From contig WGNG01000007.1 in assembly GCA_016124675.1 (NCBI GenBank), positions 61,340 to 125,339 on the forward strand: DNA of 64,000 bases. The letters are read 5' to 3'. A program made the translations under genes and the position numbers. Each line of letters opens with the position of its first letter. Within the stretch, counting starts at the first letter, position 1. This DNA comes from Alphaproteobacteria bacterium (GTDB lineage Bacteria > Pseudomonadota > Alphaproteobacteria > Caulobacterales > Maricaulaceae). The notes under the pieces are model-generated. The model saw only the letters and a list, made by a program, of their open reading frames with translations. It searched no databases and had not been told where the DNA came from. Of the stretch, positions 1 through 8,240 are shown piece by piece.

Positions 1-1
1 C

Positions 2-388
2 ACCCCCGCGCCGGAGGGGTTCCGGATGGAGCGCGCTGACATCATGCGCGCGGCCGAGCTGGCCGTGATCGCCCTGATGGGCCTGCTGATCATCTTCCTG
101 GTGGCGCGCCCGCTGGTGCGCGGCGCCGTGGGCGGCGCCCCCGCCTTGCCGGGACCCGCTTCAGGGGCGGCGCTGCCCTCCCAGGGAGCGCAGGGCCAGA
201 TCACGGCCCAGCCGGGCGCGGGCCGTGCGCTCCTGCCCGACAACGGCGATGACGAGGAGCGCATTGATGTCGCCCATATCGACGGCCAGGTGAAGAAATC
301 ATCGGTGCGCAAGGTGGCGTCCCTGGTGGAGCAGCATCCCGACGAGACGATGAGCATCCTGCGCACCTGGATGCATGAGAGCGCGTGA
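2..388 (+). CDS. fliF: Flagellar MS-ring protein FliF, C-terminal fragment
   Basis: The window opens inside this gene, so only the last ~128 residues are visible. They contain the second transmembrane helix (about residues 18-40 of the fragment, [13 protein letters not shown]), a low-complexity Ala/Gly/Pro linker, and a cytoplasmic tail beginning [18 protein letters not shown]. In known FliF proteins this tail packs against the N-terminus of FliG and couples the MS ring to the rotor switch. The next gene is fliG and overlaps the stop codon, which supports the identity. Upstream residues are read in the same frame from base 2; no internal start is proposed because the gene clearly continues off the edge. 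Confidence 0.93.
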   Translation, partial: TPAPEGFRMERADIMRAAELAVIALMGLLIIFLVARPLVRGAVGGAPALPGPASGAALPSQGAQGQITAQPGAGRALLPDNGDDEERIDVAHIDGQVKKSSVRKVASLVEQHPDETMSILRTWMHESA

Positions 389-1422
389 TGGCGGGCAATT
401 CCGGAGGCCTTCGCAAGATAGACGATCCTTCCAGCCTCGCCGGGCCGGAGAAAGCAGCTGTCCTCCTGCTGGCGCTGGGCGACGAGCAGCGCCGCCTGTG
501 GGAAATGATGGATGACGAGGAAATCCGCGTCGTCTCCCAGGCCATCGTCGGGCTGGGCAATGTCACCGCCAGCGCGGTGGAAAAGCTGATCATGGACTTT
601 GTCGGCTCCATGTCGTCGACCGGGTCCATCACGGGTTCGGTCGCGCAGGCTCACCGGGTGCTCTCCGCCTTCCTTCCCTCCGAGAAGGTGGACTCGATCA
701 TGGAGGAGCTGCGTGGTCCCGCCGGGCGGACCATGTGGGACAAGCTGGCGAATGTGAACGAGGTCGTGCTCGCCAACTACTTCAAGAACGAATACCCACA
801 GACCGTCGCCGTGGTGTTGTCAAAGATCAGGCCTGAACACGCCTCGCGCGTGCTCGGCGCCCTGCCGGAAGACTTCGCGCTGGAAGTGGTGATGCGCATG
901 CTGCGCATGGAGCCGGTGCAGCGCGAGATCCTTGAAAAGATCGAGGAGACGCTGCGCAACGAGTTCATGAGCAATCTGGCGCGCACCTCCAAGCAGGACA
1001 GCCACGAGCTCATGGCCGACATATTCAACAATTTCGACCGCCAGACCGAGAACCGCTTCCTGGCGAGCCTGGAAGAGCGCAATCGCGACAGCGCGGAAAA
1101 GATCCGCTCGCTGATGTTCGTGTTTGAAGACCTCGGCAAGCTTGACCCGCAAGGGGTGCAGACGCTGATGCGCTCTGTCCCGAAGGACCAGATGGGTCTG
1201 GCGCTCAAGGGCGCCTCGGACACGCTGCGCGATCTGTTCTTCTCCAACATGTCCGAGCGCGCCGCGAAAATCCTGCGCGAAGACATGCAGTCGATGGGGC
1301 CGGTGCGCCTGAAGGATGTCGATCAGGCCCAGCAGGCCATGGTCAATCTCGCCAAGGATCTGGCCGCCAAGGGCGAGATCCTGATCGCCGAAGGCGGCGG
1401 CGACGACGAGCTGATTTACTAG
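388..1422 (+). CDS. fliG: Flagellar motor switch protein FliG
   Basis: This 344-residue protein has the full FliG layout: an N-terminal FliF-binding region ([14 protein letters not shown]), a middle FliM-binding domain, and the C-terminal torque domain with the charged helix around [20 protein letters not shown] that interacts with the stator MotA. Length matches the family (~330-345). The ATG at 388 overlaps the fliF stop (TGATG); a GTG three bases earlier, at 385, is an equally possible start. It sits second in a closely packed flagellar operon, so translational coupling to fliF is likely. Confidence 0.96.
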   Translation: MAGNSGGLRKIDDPSSLAGPEKAAVLLLALGDEQRRLWEMMDDEEIRVVSQAIVGLGNVTASAVEKLIMDFVGSMSSTGSITGSVAQAHRVLSAFLPSEKVDSIMEELRGPAGRTMWDKLANVNEVVLANYFKNEYPQTVAVVLSKIRPEHASRVLGALPEDFALEVVMRMLRMEPVQREILEKIEETLRNEFMSNLARTSKQDSHELMADIFNNFDRQTENRFLASLEERNRDSAEKIRSLMFVFEDLGKLDPQGVQTLMRSVPKDQMGLALKGASDTLRDLFFSNMSERAAKILREDMQSMGPVRLKDVDQAQQAMVNLAKDLAAKGEILIAEGGGDDELIY

Positions 1423-1432
1423 GGAGGCGGAT

Positions 1433-2080
1433 GTGACGACATCATTCAGACGGTTCGCCTTCGACCGCGAATACGCCGCCGACGGCACGGTGCTGCGCGA
1501 TGGCGAGCGGGTGCGCCGGCTGTTCACCGAGGACGAGGCGCGCGCCATGGCCGACGCGGCGGCGAGCCAGGCCGCGACGGCCGACGCTCAGAAAGCGGCC
1601 GATACGCTGCGCCAGCTGTCCGGGCGGATGCAGGCGGTGCTGGCGCGCATGGACGCCGAATCCGAAGCGATGCGTGAGGACGCCGTGCGTCTGGCGCTGG
1701 CGGCGGCGCGCGTGATCGCCGGAGCGGCGCTCGATCGCTATGGCGCCGACGCGATCGAGGCCTGTGCCCGCGAGGCGCTGGCCGAGCTGCGCGCCGAGCC
1801 GCGCCTGGCGGTGCGGGTGGCGCCGTCTCTGGTGGACGAGATCGCCGAACGCCTTGATGGCGAGGCCGCGCGGCTGGGATTTGAGGGCGCTGTGATCGTG
1901 CGCGGCGACGAGGACGTGGTTTGCGGCGACGTCGTTCTGGAATGGCGCGCCGGGGCGGTCGAACGCACCGCTGCCGATATCGCCGCGCGCCTGGAAGACA
2001 CCGCACGCAAATGGCTCGCCGCGCCGGCGGGCGGCGGCGCGGCGTCATCTGACGCCGCCGCCAGCGGTCAGGCCGCGTAA
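1433..2080 (+). CDS. fliH: Flagellar export-apparatus protein FliH (FlbE in Caulobacter)
   Basis: A 215-residue Ala/Glu/Arg-rich protein with a long predicted helical region (about residues 35-95) followed by a globular C-terminal part, as in FliH, the regulator/stator of the FliI export ATPase. Identification rests on size, helical composition and position between fliG and fliN, where Caulobacter has fliH/flbE. The start is GTG at 1433, placed behind an AGGGAGG ribosome-binding site; an ATG two bases upstream is out of frame and immediately followed by TGA. The low-complexity Ala tail (about 200-215) looks unstructured. FliH proteins are poorly conserved, so the name leans partly on context. 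Confidence 0.85.
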   Translation: MTTSFRRFAFDREYAADGTVLRDGERVRRLFTEDEARAMADAAASQAATADAQKAADTLRQLSGRMQAVLARMDAESEAMREDAVRLALAAARVIAGAALDRYGADAIEACAREALAELRAEPRLAVRVAPSLVDEIAERLDGEAARLGFEGAVIVRGDEDVVCGDVVLEWRAGAVERTAADIAARLEDTARKWLAAPAGGGAASSDAAASGQAA

Positions 2081-2091
2081 GGGAGACGATG

Positions 2092-2454
2092 ATGAGTCAC
2101 GATGATTTCAAGCTCAAGGATCTGGCCGGCTCGAAAGGCGCGTCCACGGGGCTGGCGCCGGGAAGCGGCGCGGGTCAGTCGCTCATCGAGGACAGCGTGC
2201 GCACGGCGGTCGATCTCGCGCCCGTGTTCGACGTGCCGGTCAACATCTCCGCTGTTCTGGGCAAGGCGCATATCGACGTCAATTCGCTGCTCAAGCTTAC
2301 CGCCGGTTCGGTGCTGGAGCTGGACCGCAAGGTGGGCGAGGCGATCGACATCTATGTCAACAACCGGCTGGTCGCGCGCGGCGAGGTGGTGGTTGTCGAG
2401 GACCGGCTGGGCGTGACCATGACCGAGATCATCAAGGACGGCGACGGATCATGA
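2092..2454 (+). CDS. fliN: Flagellar motor switch protein FliN
   Basis: A 120-residue protein made of a short variable N-terminus and a C-terminal SpoA domain (about residues 40-118), with the typical blocks DVPVNISAVLGKAHI, GSVLELDRKVGEAIDIYVNNRLVA and GVTMTEI. FliN forms the lower part of the C-ring and, with FliM, binds CheY-P and docks the export apparatus. Two ATGs are adjacent (2089 and 2092). The second is preferred because the GGGAGA ribosome-binding site at 2081-2086 is five bases away from it and only two from the first. Confidence 0.95.
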   Translation: MSHDDFKLKDLAGSKGASTGLAPGSGAGQSLIEDSVRTAVDLAPVFDVPVNISAVLGKAHIDVNSLLKLTAGSVLELDRKVGEAIDIYVNNRLVARGEVVVVEDRLGVTMTEIIKDGDGS

Positions 2455-2488
2455 CCCGGACCGAAACTGCATCTGAAGGAGCTGAACG

Positions 2489-3850
2489 ATGCGCGTTCTG
2501 ATCGTAGGCTCGCTGGGCGGGCAATCGACCATCGCAACCAAGATCGCCATGGACCGGGGCGCGAAGGTCGCCCAGGTCGATACGATCGAGCAGGCGACTG
2601 CCTATCTGCGCGCCGGGCGCGGCGCCGATCTCATGATGGTGGACGTGTCGTTGGATATCGGCGCGCTGATCGCCGCCAACGAGCTGGAGCGCATCATCGT
2701 GCCGGTGGTGGCCTGCGGGGTGAATGTGCGCCCCGAAGCGGCTGCAGGCGCGATCCGCGCCGGCGCCAAGGAATTCATACACCTGCCGCCCGATCCTGAT
2801 CTCATCGGCGCGGTGCTGGCGGCGGTCTCCGACGATGACCGCCCGCTGGTGGCGCGCGATCCGGCCATGCTGGGCGTGGTGGCCCTGGCCGAACGCATTG
2901 CGCCGTCGGAAGCCTCGGTGCTGATCACCGGCGAAAGCGGCGTCGGCAAGGAGGTGATGGCCCGCCACGTCCACAAGATGTCGCGGCGCAGCTCCAAACC
3001 CTTCATCTCGGTCAATTGCGCCGCGATCCCGGAGAATCTGCTGGAGTCAGAGTTGTTCGGTCACGAGAAGGGCGCCTTCACCGGCGCGGTGGCCCGGCGC
3101 ATCGGCAAGTTCGAGGAGGCCGACGGCGGCACGCTGCTGCTGGACGAAATCTCGGAAATGGATGTGCGCCTGCAGGCCAAGCTCCTGCGCGCCCTGCAGG
3201 AACGCGAGATCGACCGGGTCGGCGGCGCCAAGCCGGTGAAGGTCAATATCCGCATCATCGCCACCTCCAACCGTGATCTGCCCCAGGCGGTGCGCGAGGG
3301 CGTGTTCCGCGAGGACCTTCTGTTCCGCCTCAACGTTGTCAATCTGGCGGTGCCGCCCCTGCGCGACCGGCCCGAGGACGCGGTGGCGCTGGCTGACCAT
3401 TTCCTGCGCAAATACGCCAAGGCCAATGGCGTCGCCTACCGGCCCTTGTCCGAAGCAGCCAAGGCGCAGATCACCACCCGCGAATGGCCGGGCAATGTGC
3501 GCGAGCTTGAAAACGCCATGCATCGCGCCGTGCTGCTGGCCCATGGCGACCACATCACGCCCGAGGCCATCCGTTCACCGGACGGCTCGCCCTTCACCGC
3601 CTATGGCGGGACGATTGCGCGCCGGGCCGCCGAGGCGGCGGGCGAGGCGACGAACCGCGTCGGGCGCACCGTGGCCGAAGTGGAGCAGGACCTGATCCTC
3701 GACACGCTCGATCATTGCCTTGGCAATCGCACGCATGCGGCGACAATCCTGGGGATCTCCATCCGCACCCTGCGCAACAAGCTGAAACTTTACGCCGATT
3801 CCGGCGCAGAGATTCCGGCGCCCGGCGAAACCCGCGCCGGCGCGGCCTGA
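2489..3850 (+). CDS. flbD: Sigma-54-dependent flagellar regulator FlbD
   Basis: A 453-residue bacterial enhancer-binding protein: a receiver-like domain (1-115), an AAA+ domain with Walker A GESGVGKE (about 149-156) and the sigma-54-contacting GAFTGA loop (195-200), and a C-terminal Fis-type helix-turn-helix (about 400-440, ATILGISIRTLRNKL). In Caulobacter FlbD activates class III/IV flagellar promoters and represses the fliF operon. The receiver domain is degenerate. The position of the phospho-acceptor (D52) is Asp, but the acidic pair near residues 8-9 and the lysine before the conserved proline (here HLPPD) are absent, so classical phosphorylation looks unlikely. It lies in the same operon as its presumed targets. 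Confidence 0.95.
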   Translation: MRVLIVGSLGGQSTIATKIAMDRGAKVAQVDTIEQATAYLRAGRGADLMMVDVSLDIGALIAANELERIIVPVVACGVNVRPEAAAGAIRAGAKEFIHLPPDPDLIGAVLAAVSDDDRPLVARDPAMLGVVALAERIAPSEASVLITGESGVGKEVMARHVHKMSRRSSKPFISVNCAAIPENLLESELFGHEKGAFTGAVARRIGKFEEADGGTLLLDEISEMDVRLQAKLLRALQEREIDRVGGAKPVKVNIRIIATSNRDLPQAVREGVFREDLLFRLNVVNLAVPPLRDRPEDAVALADHFLRKYAKANGVAYRPLSEAAKAQITTREWPGNVRELENAMHRAVLLAHGDHITPEAIRSPDGSPFTAYGGTIARRAAEAAGEATNRVGRTVAEVEQDLILDTLDHCLGNRTHAATILGISIRTLRNKLKLYADSGAEIPAPGETRAGAA

Positions 3851-3869
3851 GGGAGATCGATGACCGCTG

Positions 3870-5984
3870 ATGGCTGACGCGCCCGCCTCCAGGCCTGCGA
3901 GCTTTGACTGGGCGGCCTTTGGCCGGCGCCTGGCGCGTGGCGACATCATCATGGCGGTGGGCGTGCTCAGCCTGCTGGTCATGCTGCTGCTGCCGCTGCC
4001 GCGCATGCTGCTGGACGTGGCGCTGGCGGTATCGATCTGTTTCTCGGTGCTGATCCTGATGACAGCGCTGTTCATCCGCACGCCGCTGGAATTCACCGCC
4101 TTTCCGGCGATCCTGCTGATCGCGACCATGCTGCGCCTGGCGCTGAACATCGCCTCGACCCGGCTGATCCTGGCTGAAGGTCATGAGGGCACGGCGGCGG
4201 CGGGCGACATCATCCAGGCCTTTGGGGCCTTTGTGATGCAGGGCAGCGTCATTATCGGCATCATCGTATTCATCATCCTGGTGATCGTGAACTTCATCGT
4301 TATCACCAAGGGCTCGGGGCGCATCGCCGAGGTCGCCGCGCGCTTCACCCTGGACGCCATGCCGGGCAAGCAGATGGCCATCGACGCCGATCTGTCGGCG
4401 GGGCTGATCACCGAGCAAGAGGCCAAGGACCGGCGCAAGGAGCTGGAAGACAAATCCAACTTCTTCGGGGCCATGGACGGCGCTTCGAAATTCGTGCGCG
4501 GCGACGCGGTGGCGGGCATTCTGATCACCTCGATCAATCTCATCGGCGGCATGATCATCGGCATGGCCCAGTCGGGCATGGCGTTCGGCGACGCGGCCAG
4601 CACCTACTCCACCCTGACAGTGGGCGACGGGCTGGTGTCGCAGATCCCGGCATTGATCGTGTCGCTGGCGGCGGGCCTGCTGGTGTCGAAAGCGGGCGTG
4701 GACGGGGAGGCGGACAAGGCCGTGTTCGGCCAGCTCTCGGCCAATCCGGCCTCGCTGGGCATGGTGGCCGCCTCGGCGCTGGCGATCGGGCTGTTGCCGG
4801 GCATGCCGCTCATTCCGTTCGCCATTCTGGCGGCGGCGGCCGGGGCGGGCGCGGTCCTGTCCGGCCAGCGCCGCGACAAGCGCGCCGAAGACATGGCCGC
4901 GCGCCAGACCGATGCGGCGGACGAAGCCGCCTCCCGGGCCGCCGGCGCCGAGCCGCCCATTGAGGACACGCTGCATATCGACGAGCTCAAGATCGAGCTC
5001 GGCTACGCGCTCCTGCCCCTGATCAATGATGTCGAGGGCCGCCGCCTCACCGACCAGATCAAGGCGCTGCGCCGCAATCTGGCGCAGGACACCGGCTTCG
5101 TCCTGCCCTCGGTGCGCATCATCGACAACATGCAGATGCCCGGCGAGCAATACCTGATCCGCGTCAAGGAGATGGAGGCTGGCTTCGGCGAGCTGAAAAT
5201 GCGCGCGCTGCTGGCGATGGACCCAGCGGGCCAGCAGGTGGATTTGCCGGGAACCCATGTGAAGGAGCCGGCATTCGGCCTGCCCGCCACCTGGATCGAG
5301 GAGGGTCTGCGCGAGGAGGCGACCTTCCGCGGCTATACGCTGGTGGACCCTGCGGCGGTGCTCGTCACGCACCTTACCGAAATCCTGCGCGACAACATGG
5401 CCGATCTGCTCTCCTACGCCGAGACCGAGAAGCTTCTGGAGGCCCTGTCAAAGGAGCACCGCAAGCTGGTGGACGACATCACCCCGTCCCAGATCACCCG
5501 CGCGGGCCTCCAGCGCGTCCTGCAGAACCTCCTGAAGGAGCGGGTCTCGATCCGCGATCTGGCGACGATTGTGGAGGCGGTCGCAGAGGCCTCGTCCGCC
5601 ACGCAGAATCTCGACGCCGTCACAGAGCATGTCCGCACGCGCCTGGCGCGCCAGATCTGCTACGCCAACAAGGGGCCGGACGGCACGCTGCCCGTTCTGT
5701 CGCTGAGCCCGCAATGGGAGCAGGCTTTCGCCGAGGCGATGATCGGCGATGGCGACCGGCGCCAGCTCGCCCTCGCCCCGTCCTCCTTGCGCGATTTCGT
5801 CGCCCGGGTGCGCGAGGGCTTCGACCGCGCCGGCGCGTCGGGCGATGTGCCGGTCCTGCTGACCAGCCCGCAGGCGCGCCCTTATGTGCGCTCGCTGGCC
5901 GAACGCTTCCGCCCGCAGACCGTGGTCATCAGCCAGAACGAGATCCATCCCAGCGCCCGGCTCAAGACCGTCGGGCAGATCTAG
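3870..5984 (+). CDS. flhA: Flagellar type III export gate protein FlhA
   Basis: A 704-residue protein with about eight N-terminal membrane helices (roughly residues 25-335), the conserved cytoplasmic FHIPEP-type loop between helices (GSGRIAEVAARFTLDAMPGKQMAIDADL) and a large C-terminal cytosolic domain that binds chaperone-substrate complexes. Size and order match FlhA of the flagellar export gate. The start ATG at 3870 gives MADAPASRP; an earlier ATG at 3860 runs into a stop after five codons. It follows flbD by 19 bases and precedes flhF by 12. Confidence 0.97.
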   Translation: MADAPASRPASFDWAAFGRRLARGDIIMAVGVLSLLVMLLLPLPRMLLDVALAVSICFSVLILMTALFIRTPLEFTAFPAILLIATMLRLALNIASTRLILAEGHEGTAAAGDIIQAFGAFVMQGSVIIGIIVFIILVIVNFIVITKGSGRIAEVAARFTLDAMPGKQMAIDADLSAGLITEQEAKDRRKELEDKSNFFGAMDGASKFVRGDAVAGILITSINLIGGMIIGMAQSGMAFGDAASTYSTLTVGDGLVSQIPALIVSLAAGLLVSKAGVDGEADKAVFGQLSANPASLGMVAASALAIGLLPGMPLIPFAILAAAAGAGAVLSGQRRDKRAEDMAARQTDAADEAASRAAGAEPPIEDTLHIDELKIELGYALLPLINDVEGRRLTDQIKALRRNLAQDTGFVLPSVRIIDNMQMPGEQYLIRVKEMEAGFGELKMRALLAMDPAGQQVDLPGTHVKEPAFGLPATWIEEGLREEATFRGYTLVDPAAVLVTHLTEILRDNMADLLSYAETEKLLEALSKEHRKLVDDITPSQITRAGLQRVLQNLLKERVSIRDLATIVEAVAEASSATQNLDAVTEHVRTRLARQICYANKGPDGTLPVLSLSPQWEQAFAEAMIGDGDRRQLALAPSSLRDFVARVREGFDRAGASGDVPVLLTSPQARPYVRSLAERFRPQTVVISQNEIHPSARLKTVGQI

Positions 5985-5996
5985 AAAGGCGCCGCC

Positions 5997-6983
5997 ATGC
6001 GCATGCGCACCTTCACCGGAGACAGCCTCAGCGCCGTGATGGCGCAGGTGCGCCGAGAGCTGGGGCCGGACGCGGTGATCATCACCTCCGGCGATGCGCC
6101 GGGCGGGGGCGTGGAAGTGCGCGCCGCAGCCGAACGCGGCGCGATGTCCGCGTCTGCAGAAGACAGCGTGACCGCGCTCGCCCGCCGCGACGCCGCACGC
6201 ACGCGCGAGCGGGGCGATTCCAGCGCCGGACTGACGCGCATCGCGCGCGCGCTCAACTGGCACCAGGTCCCCGAACAGGCCGCCGAAGCGCTGATGGAAT
6301 CCGCCATGGCGATGCAGGATGGCGAGGCGACCGCGACGCTGGCGAGGGCGCTGGACCAGCGCTATGGCGTCCACCCCGTGGAGGCCGATCCGGGCAGGCC
6401 CTTGCTGCTGGCGGGCGGGACGGGGGCGGGCAAATCCTCCTGCGCCGCCCGGCTTGCGGCGCGGGCCGTGCGCCAGGGCGTGCGCCCGATCCTGATCAGC
6501 GCCGACGCCAGGGCTGGCGCGCGCGAACAGCTGTCCGCCTACGCCAGGGCGCTTGATGTGGAGTTCGAGGCGGTGGAGGGGTCGCGCGAGCTGTCGACGG
6601 TGGTGCTGCGCGCAGCGCCGCAGCCCGTCATCATCGATGCGCCGGGCATCAACCCGTTCGAGCTTGATGATCTCGATGACCTGGCCGATCTCGCCTATGC
6701 CGCAGACGCCGAGATCATCGCCGTCATGGAGGCAGGGCTGAGCGCTGGCGACGCCGAAGACATCGCCGCCCTGCTCGCCGCCATTGGCGCGGGCCGGGTG
6801 ATCATCACCAAGCTGGATGCGGCGCGCCGGCGTGGCGCGCTTCTGGCGCCGGGCGAGGCGGGCCTGGCCTACGCCCATGTCGCGGCATCGCCCTTTATCG
6901 GTTCGGGCCTCGCGCCCGCCACGGCGCTGCGTCTGGCGCGCGCGCTCCTGGAAGACGACGCCGGCGAAGAGGATCCCTCATGA
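5997..6983 (+). CDS. flhF: Flagellar SRP-type GTPase FlhF
   Basis: A 328-residue SRP-family GTPase. It has the N-terminal MRMRTFTGDSLSAVMAQVRRELGPDAVII signature of FlhF, a P-loop GGTGAGKSS at about residues 140-148, the G3 element DAPG and the G4 element TKLD. FlhF helps set the site and number of polar flagella and works with the MinD-like ATPase encoded next. It is shorter than many FlhF proteins because the N-terminal basic domain is small. The AAAGG motif just upstream is a fitting ribosome-binding site, and the stop overlaps the flhG start by four bases. Confidence 0.88.
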   Translation: MRMRTFTGDSLSAVMAQVRRELGPDAVIITSGDAPGGGVEVRAAAERGAMSASAEDSVTALARRDAARTRERGDSSAGLTRIARALNWHQVPEQAAEALMESAMAMQDGEATATLARALDQRYGVHPVEADPGRPLLLAGGTGAGKSSCAARLAARAVRQGVRPILISADARAGAREQLSAYARALDVEFEAVEGSRELSTVVLRAAPQPVIIDAPGINPFELDDLDDLADLAYAADAEIIAVMEAGLSAGDAEDIAALLAAIGAGRVIITKLDAARRRGALLAPGEAGLAYAHVAASPFIGSGLAPATALRLARALLEDDAGEEDPS

Positions 6984-7798
6984 GCGCGCTGACCGCCGAC
7001 GCCCAATCGGCCGCCCGTGCGCCGCGCCGCGCCGGTCCGGTGATCGCCATCGCCTCGGGCAAGGGCGGGGTGGGCAAGACCGCCCTGGCGCTGGCGCTGG
7101 CGCGCGCCTTCTCCTTGCGCAAGGCGCGCACGCTGGTGGTGGATGCCGACCTGGGCATGGCCAATATCGATGTGCAGCTGGGGCTCAACCCGCCCGGTGA
7201 TCTGGGCGCGGTGGTCGCTGGACGCCTGACCCTGGCCGAAGCCGTGGCCCCGGCCTGTGGCGGATCGCACAAGGCGGGCGGGTTTGACGTCATCGCCGGC
7301 CCGTCGGGATCGGCCTCGCTGGCCGGCCTCGATATCGGGGCGGTGGGGCGCCTGGCGGCGAGCCTGTCGGCGGCCTCCATGGGATATGACCGCACGCTCA
7401 TCGATCTGGCCGCCGGCGCCGAGCGGGCCAATATCCGCCTCGCCGCAGCGGCTGACGACGTGCTGGTGGTGATCAATGACGAGCCGACCTCGCTCACCGA
7501 CGCCTATGCCTTTGTGAAAACCCTGCGCATGCGCGACGAAGGCGCCTCGCCCTTCGTGGTGGTCAATAACGCGCCCGACAAGGCGGCGGCGATGGGCGCC
7601 TATGCAAACTTTGCGCGCACCTGCGAGAGTTTTCTGGGCTTTCGCCCGCTGCTGGCGGGGATCATCCGGCGCGATCCGCATGTGCCCAGCGCCATCCGCG
7701 CCCAGACCGCGCTCGATCAACGCTTTCCGGGGACCGATGCGGCGCGTGATGCCGCCGCCCTCGCGCATGCGCTGGAGCGCGGCGTCGAGCCGGGATAG
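6980..7798 (+). CDS. flhG: MinD-like flagellar number regulator FlhG/FleN
   Basis: A 272-residue deviant-Walker-A ATPase: SGKGGVGKTALALALA (about residues 17-32), switch DADLGMANIDVQLG and a later INDEPTSLTDAYAFVK block characteristic of FlhG/FleN rather than of cell-division MinD or ParA. In characterised bacteria it antagonises FlhF and limits flagellar number. The start overlaps the flhF stop as ATGA, consistent with coupled translation of the two partners. The fit to the family is strong; the exact effect in this organism is inferred. Confidence 0.9.
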   Translation: MSALTADAQSAARAPRRAGPVIAIASGKGGVGKTALALALARAFSLRKARTLVVDADLGMANIDVQLGLNPPGDLGAVVAGRLTLAEAVAPACGGSHKAGGFDVIAGPSGSASLAGLDIGAVGRLAASLSAASMGYDRTLIDLAAGAERANIRLAAAADDVLVVINDEPTSLTDAYAFVKTLRMRDEGASPFVVVNNAPDKAAAMGAYANFARTCESFLGFRPLLAGIIRRDPHVPSAIRAQTALDQRFPGTDAARDAAALAHALERGVEPG

Positions 7799-7826
7799 GC
7801 TGCAGCGCCGTGACAAGGGGGCCGTC

Positions 7827-7907
7827 ATGATTCGCCGGGTTTCGCCGCCTGGGCTCGCCAGCCTGATGGACGCACACTTGCGCGCCGCTGCCCACGCGGA
7901 GGGCTAG
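7827..7907 (+). CDS. Possible 26-residue small protein between flhG and the membrane protein
   Basis: A short reading frame begins at ATG 7827 behind GACAAGGGGG and ends three bases before the start of the following gene. It encodes 26 residues with the beginning MIRRVSPPGLASLMDAH. It fills the only real gap in the flagellar operon, and the next gene's ribosome-binding site lies inside its end. No family is recognised, and it may be a non-coding spacer or leader. Confidence 0.28.
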   Translation: MIRRVSPPGLASLMDAHLRAAAHAEG

Positions 7908-7910
7908 GCG

Positions 7911-8234
7911 ATGGCGGCTGATCCGTTCACCCTTCTCCTGGCGGGCTTCACCTTCTTTGACGTCTCGTTCATCGCCATGGCGTCGATCGTCTCGGCGCTG
8001 GTGATGCGCCGCTGGAGCCAGATCACCGGCGCGGCGCTGATCGCCTATGGCGTCGACGTGGCGCTGCGCTTCACGCTGGAATACGCCAGCGCCGGGGATA
8101 TGCCGGCCAATTTCGCTTTTCAGCTGGCCGTCTCGCGCATGGACATGGGCGGGCTCGCCGCCACGCTGCGCCCCTTCCTGTATTTCGGCGCCATCGCCAT
8201 CCTGTTCGGGATGAAGCGACGCTATACGCCGTAG
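7911..8234 (+). CDS. Small conserved-looking membrane protein at the end of the flagellar operon
   Basis: This 107-residue protein has three likely membrane helices (about residues 7-30, 38-55 and 80-98) and a basic C-terminus (KRRYTP). The GGAGGG motif at 7899-7904 is a good ribosome-binding site for the ATG at 7911. It is the last rightward gene of the flagellar block, 112 bases after flhG, so a role linked to the cell pole or flagellum is possible but rests on position alone. I do not recognise a named family. Confidence 0.75.
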   Translation: MAADPFTLLLAGFTFFDVSFIAMASIVSALVMRRWSQITGAALIAYGVDVALRFTLEYASAGDMPANFAFQLAVSRMDMGGLAATLRPFLYFGAIAILFGMKRRYTP

Positions 8235-8240
8235 CGCCCG

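Noticed and set aside
3594..5372. Very long minus-strand open reading frame opposite flhA
   Set aside because: It lies entirely antisense to the clear flhA and flbD genes; the protein is His/Arg/Gln-rich with no domain, as expected from the complement of a GC-rich gene.
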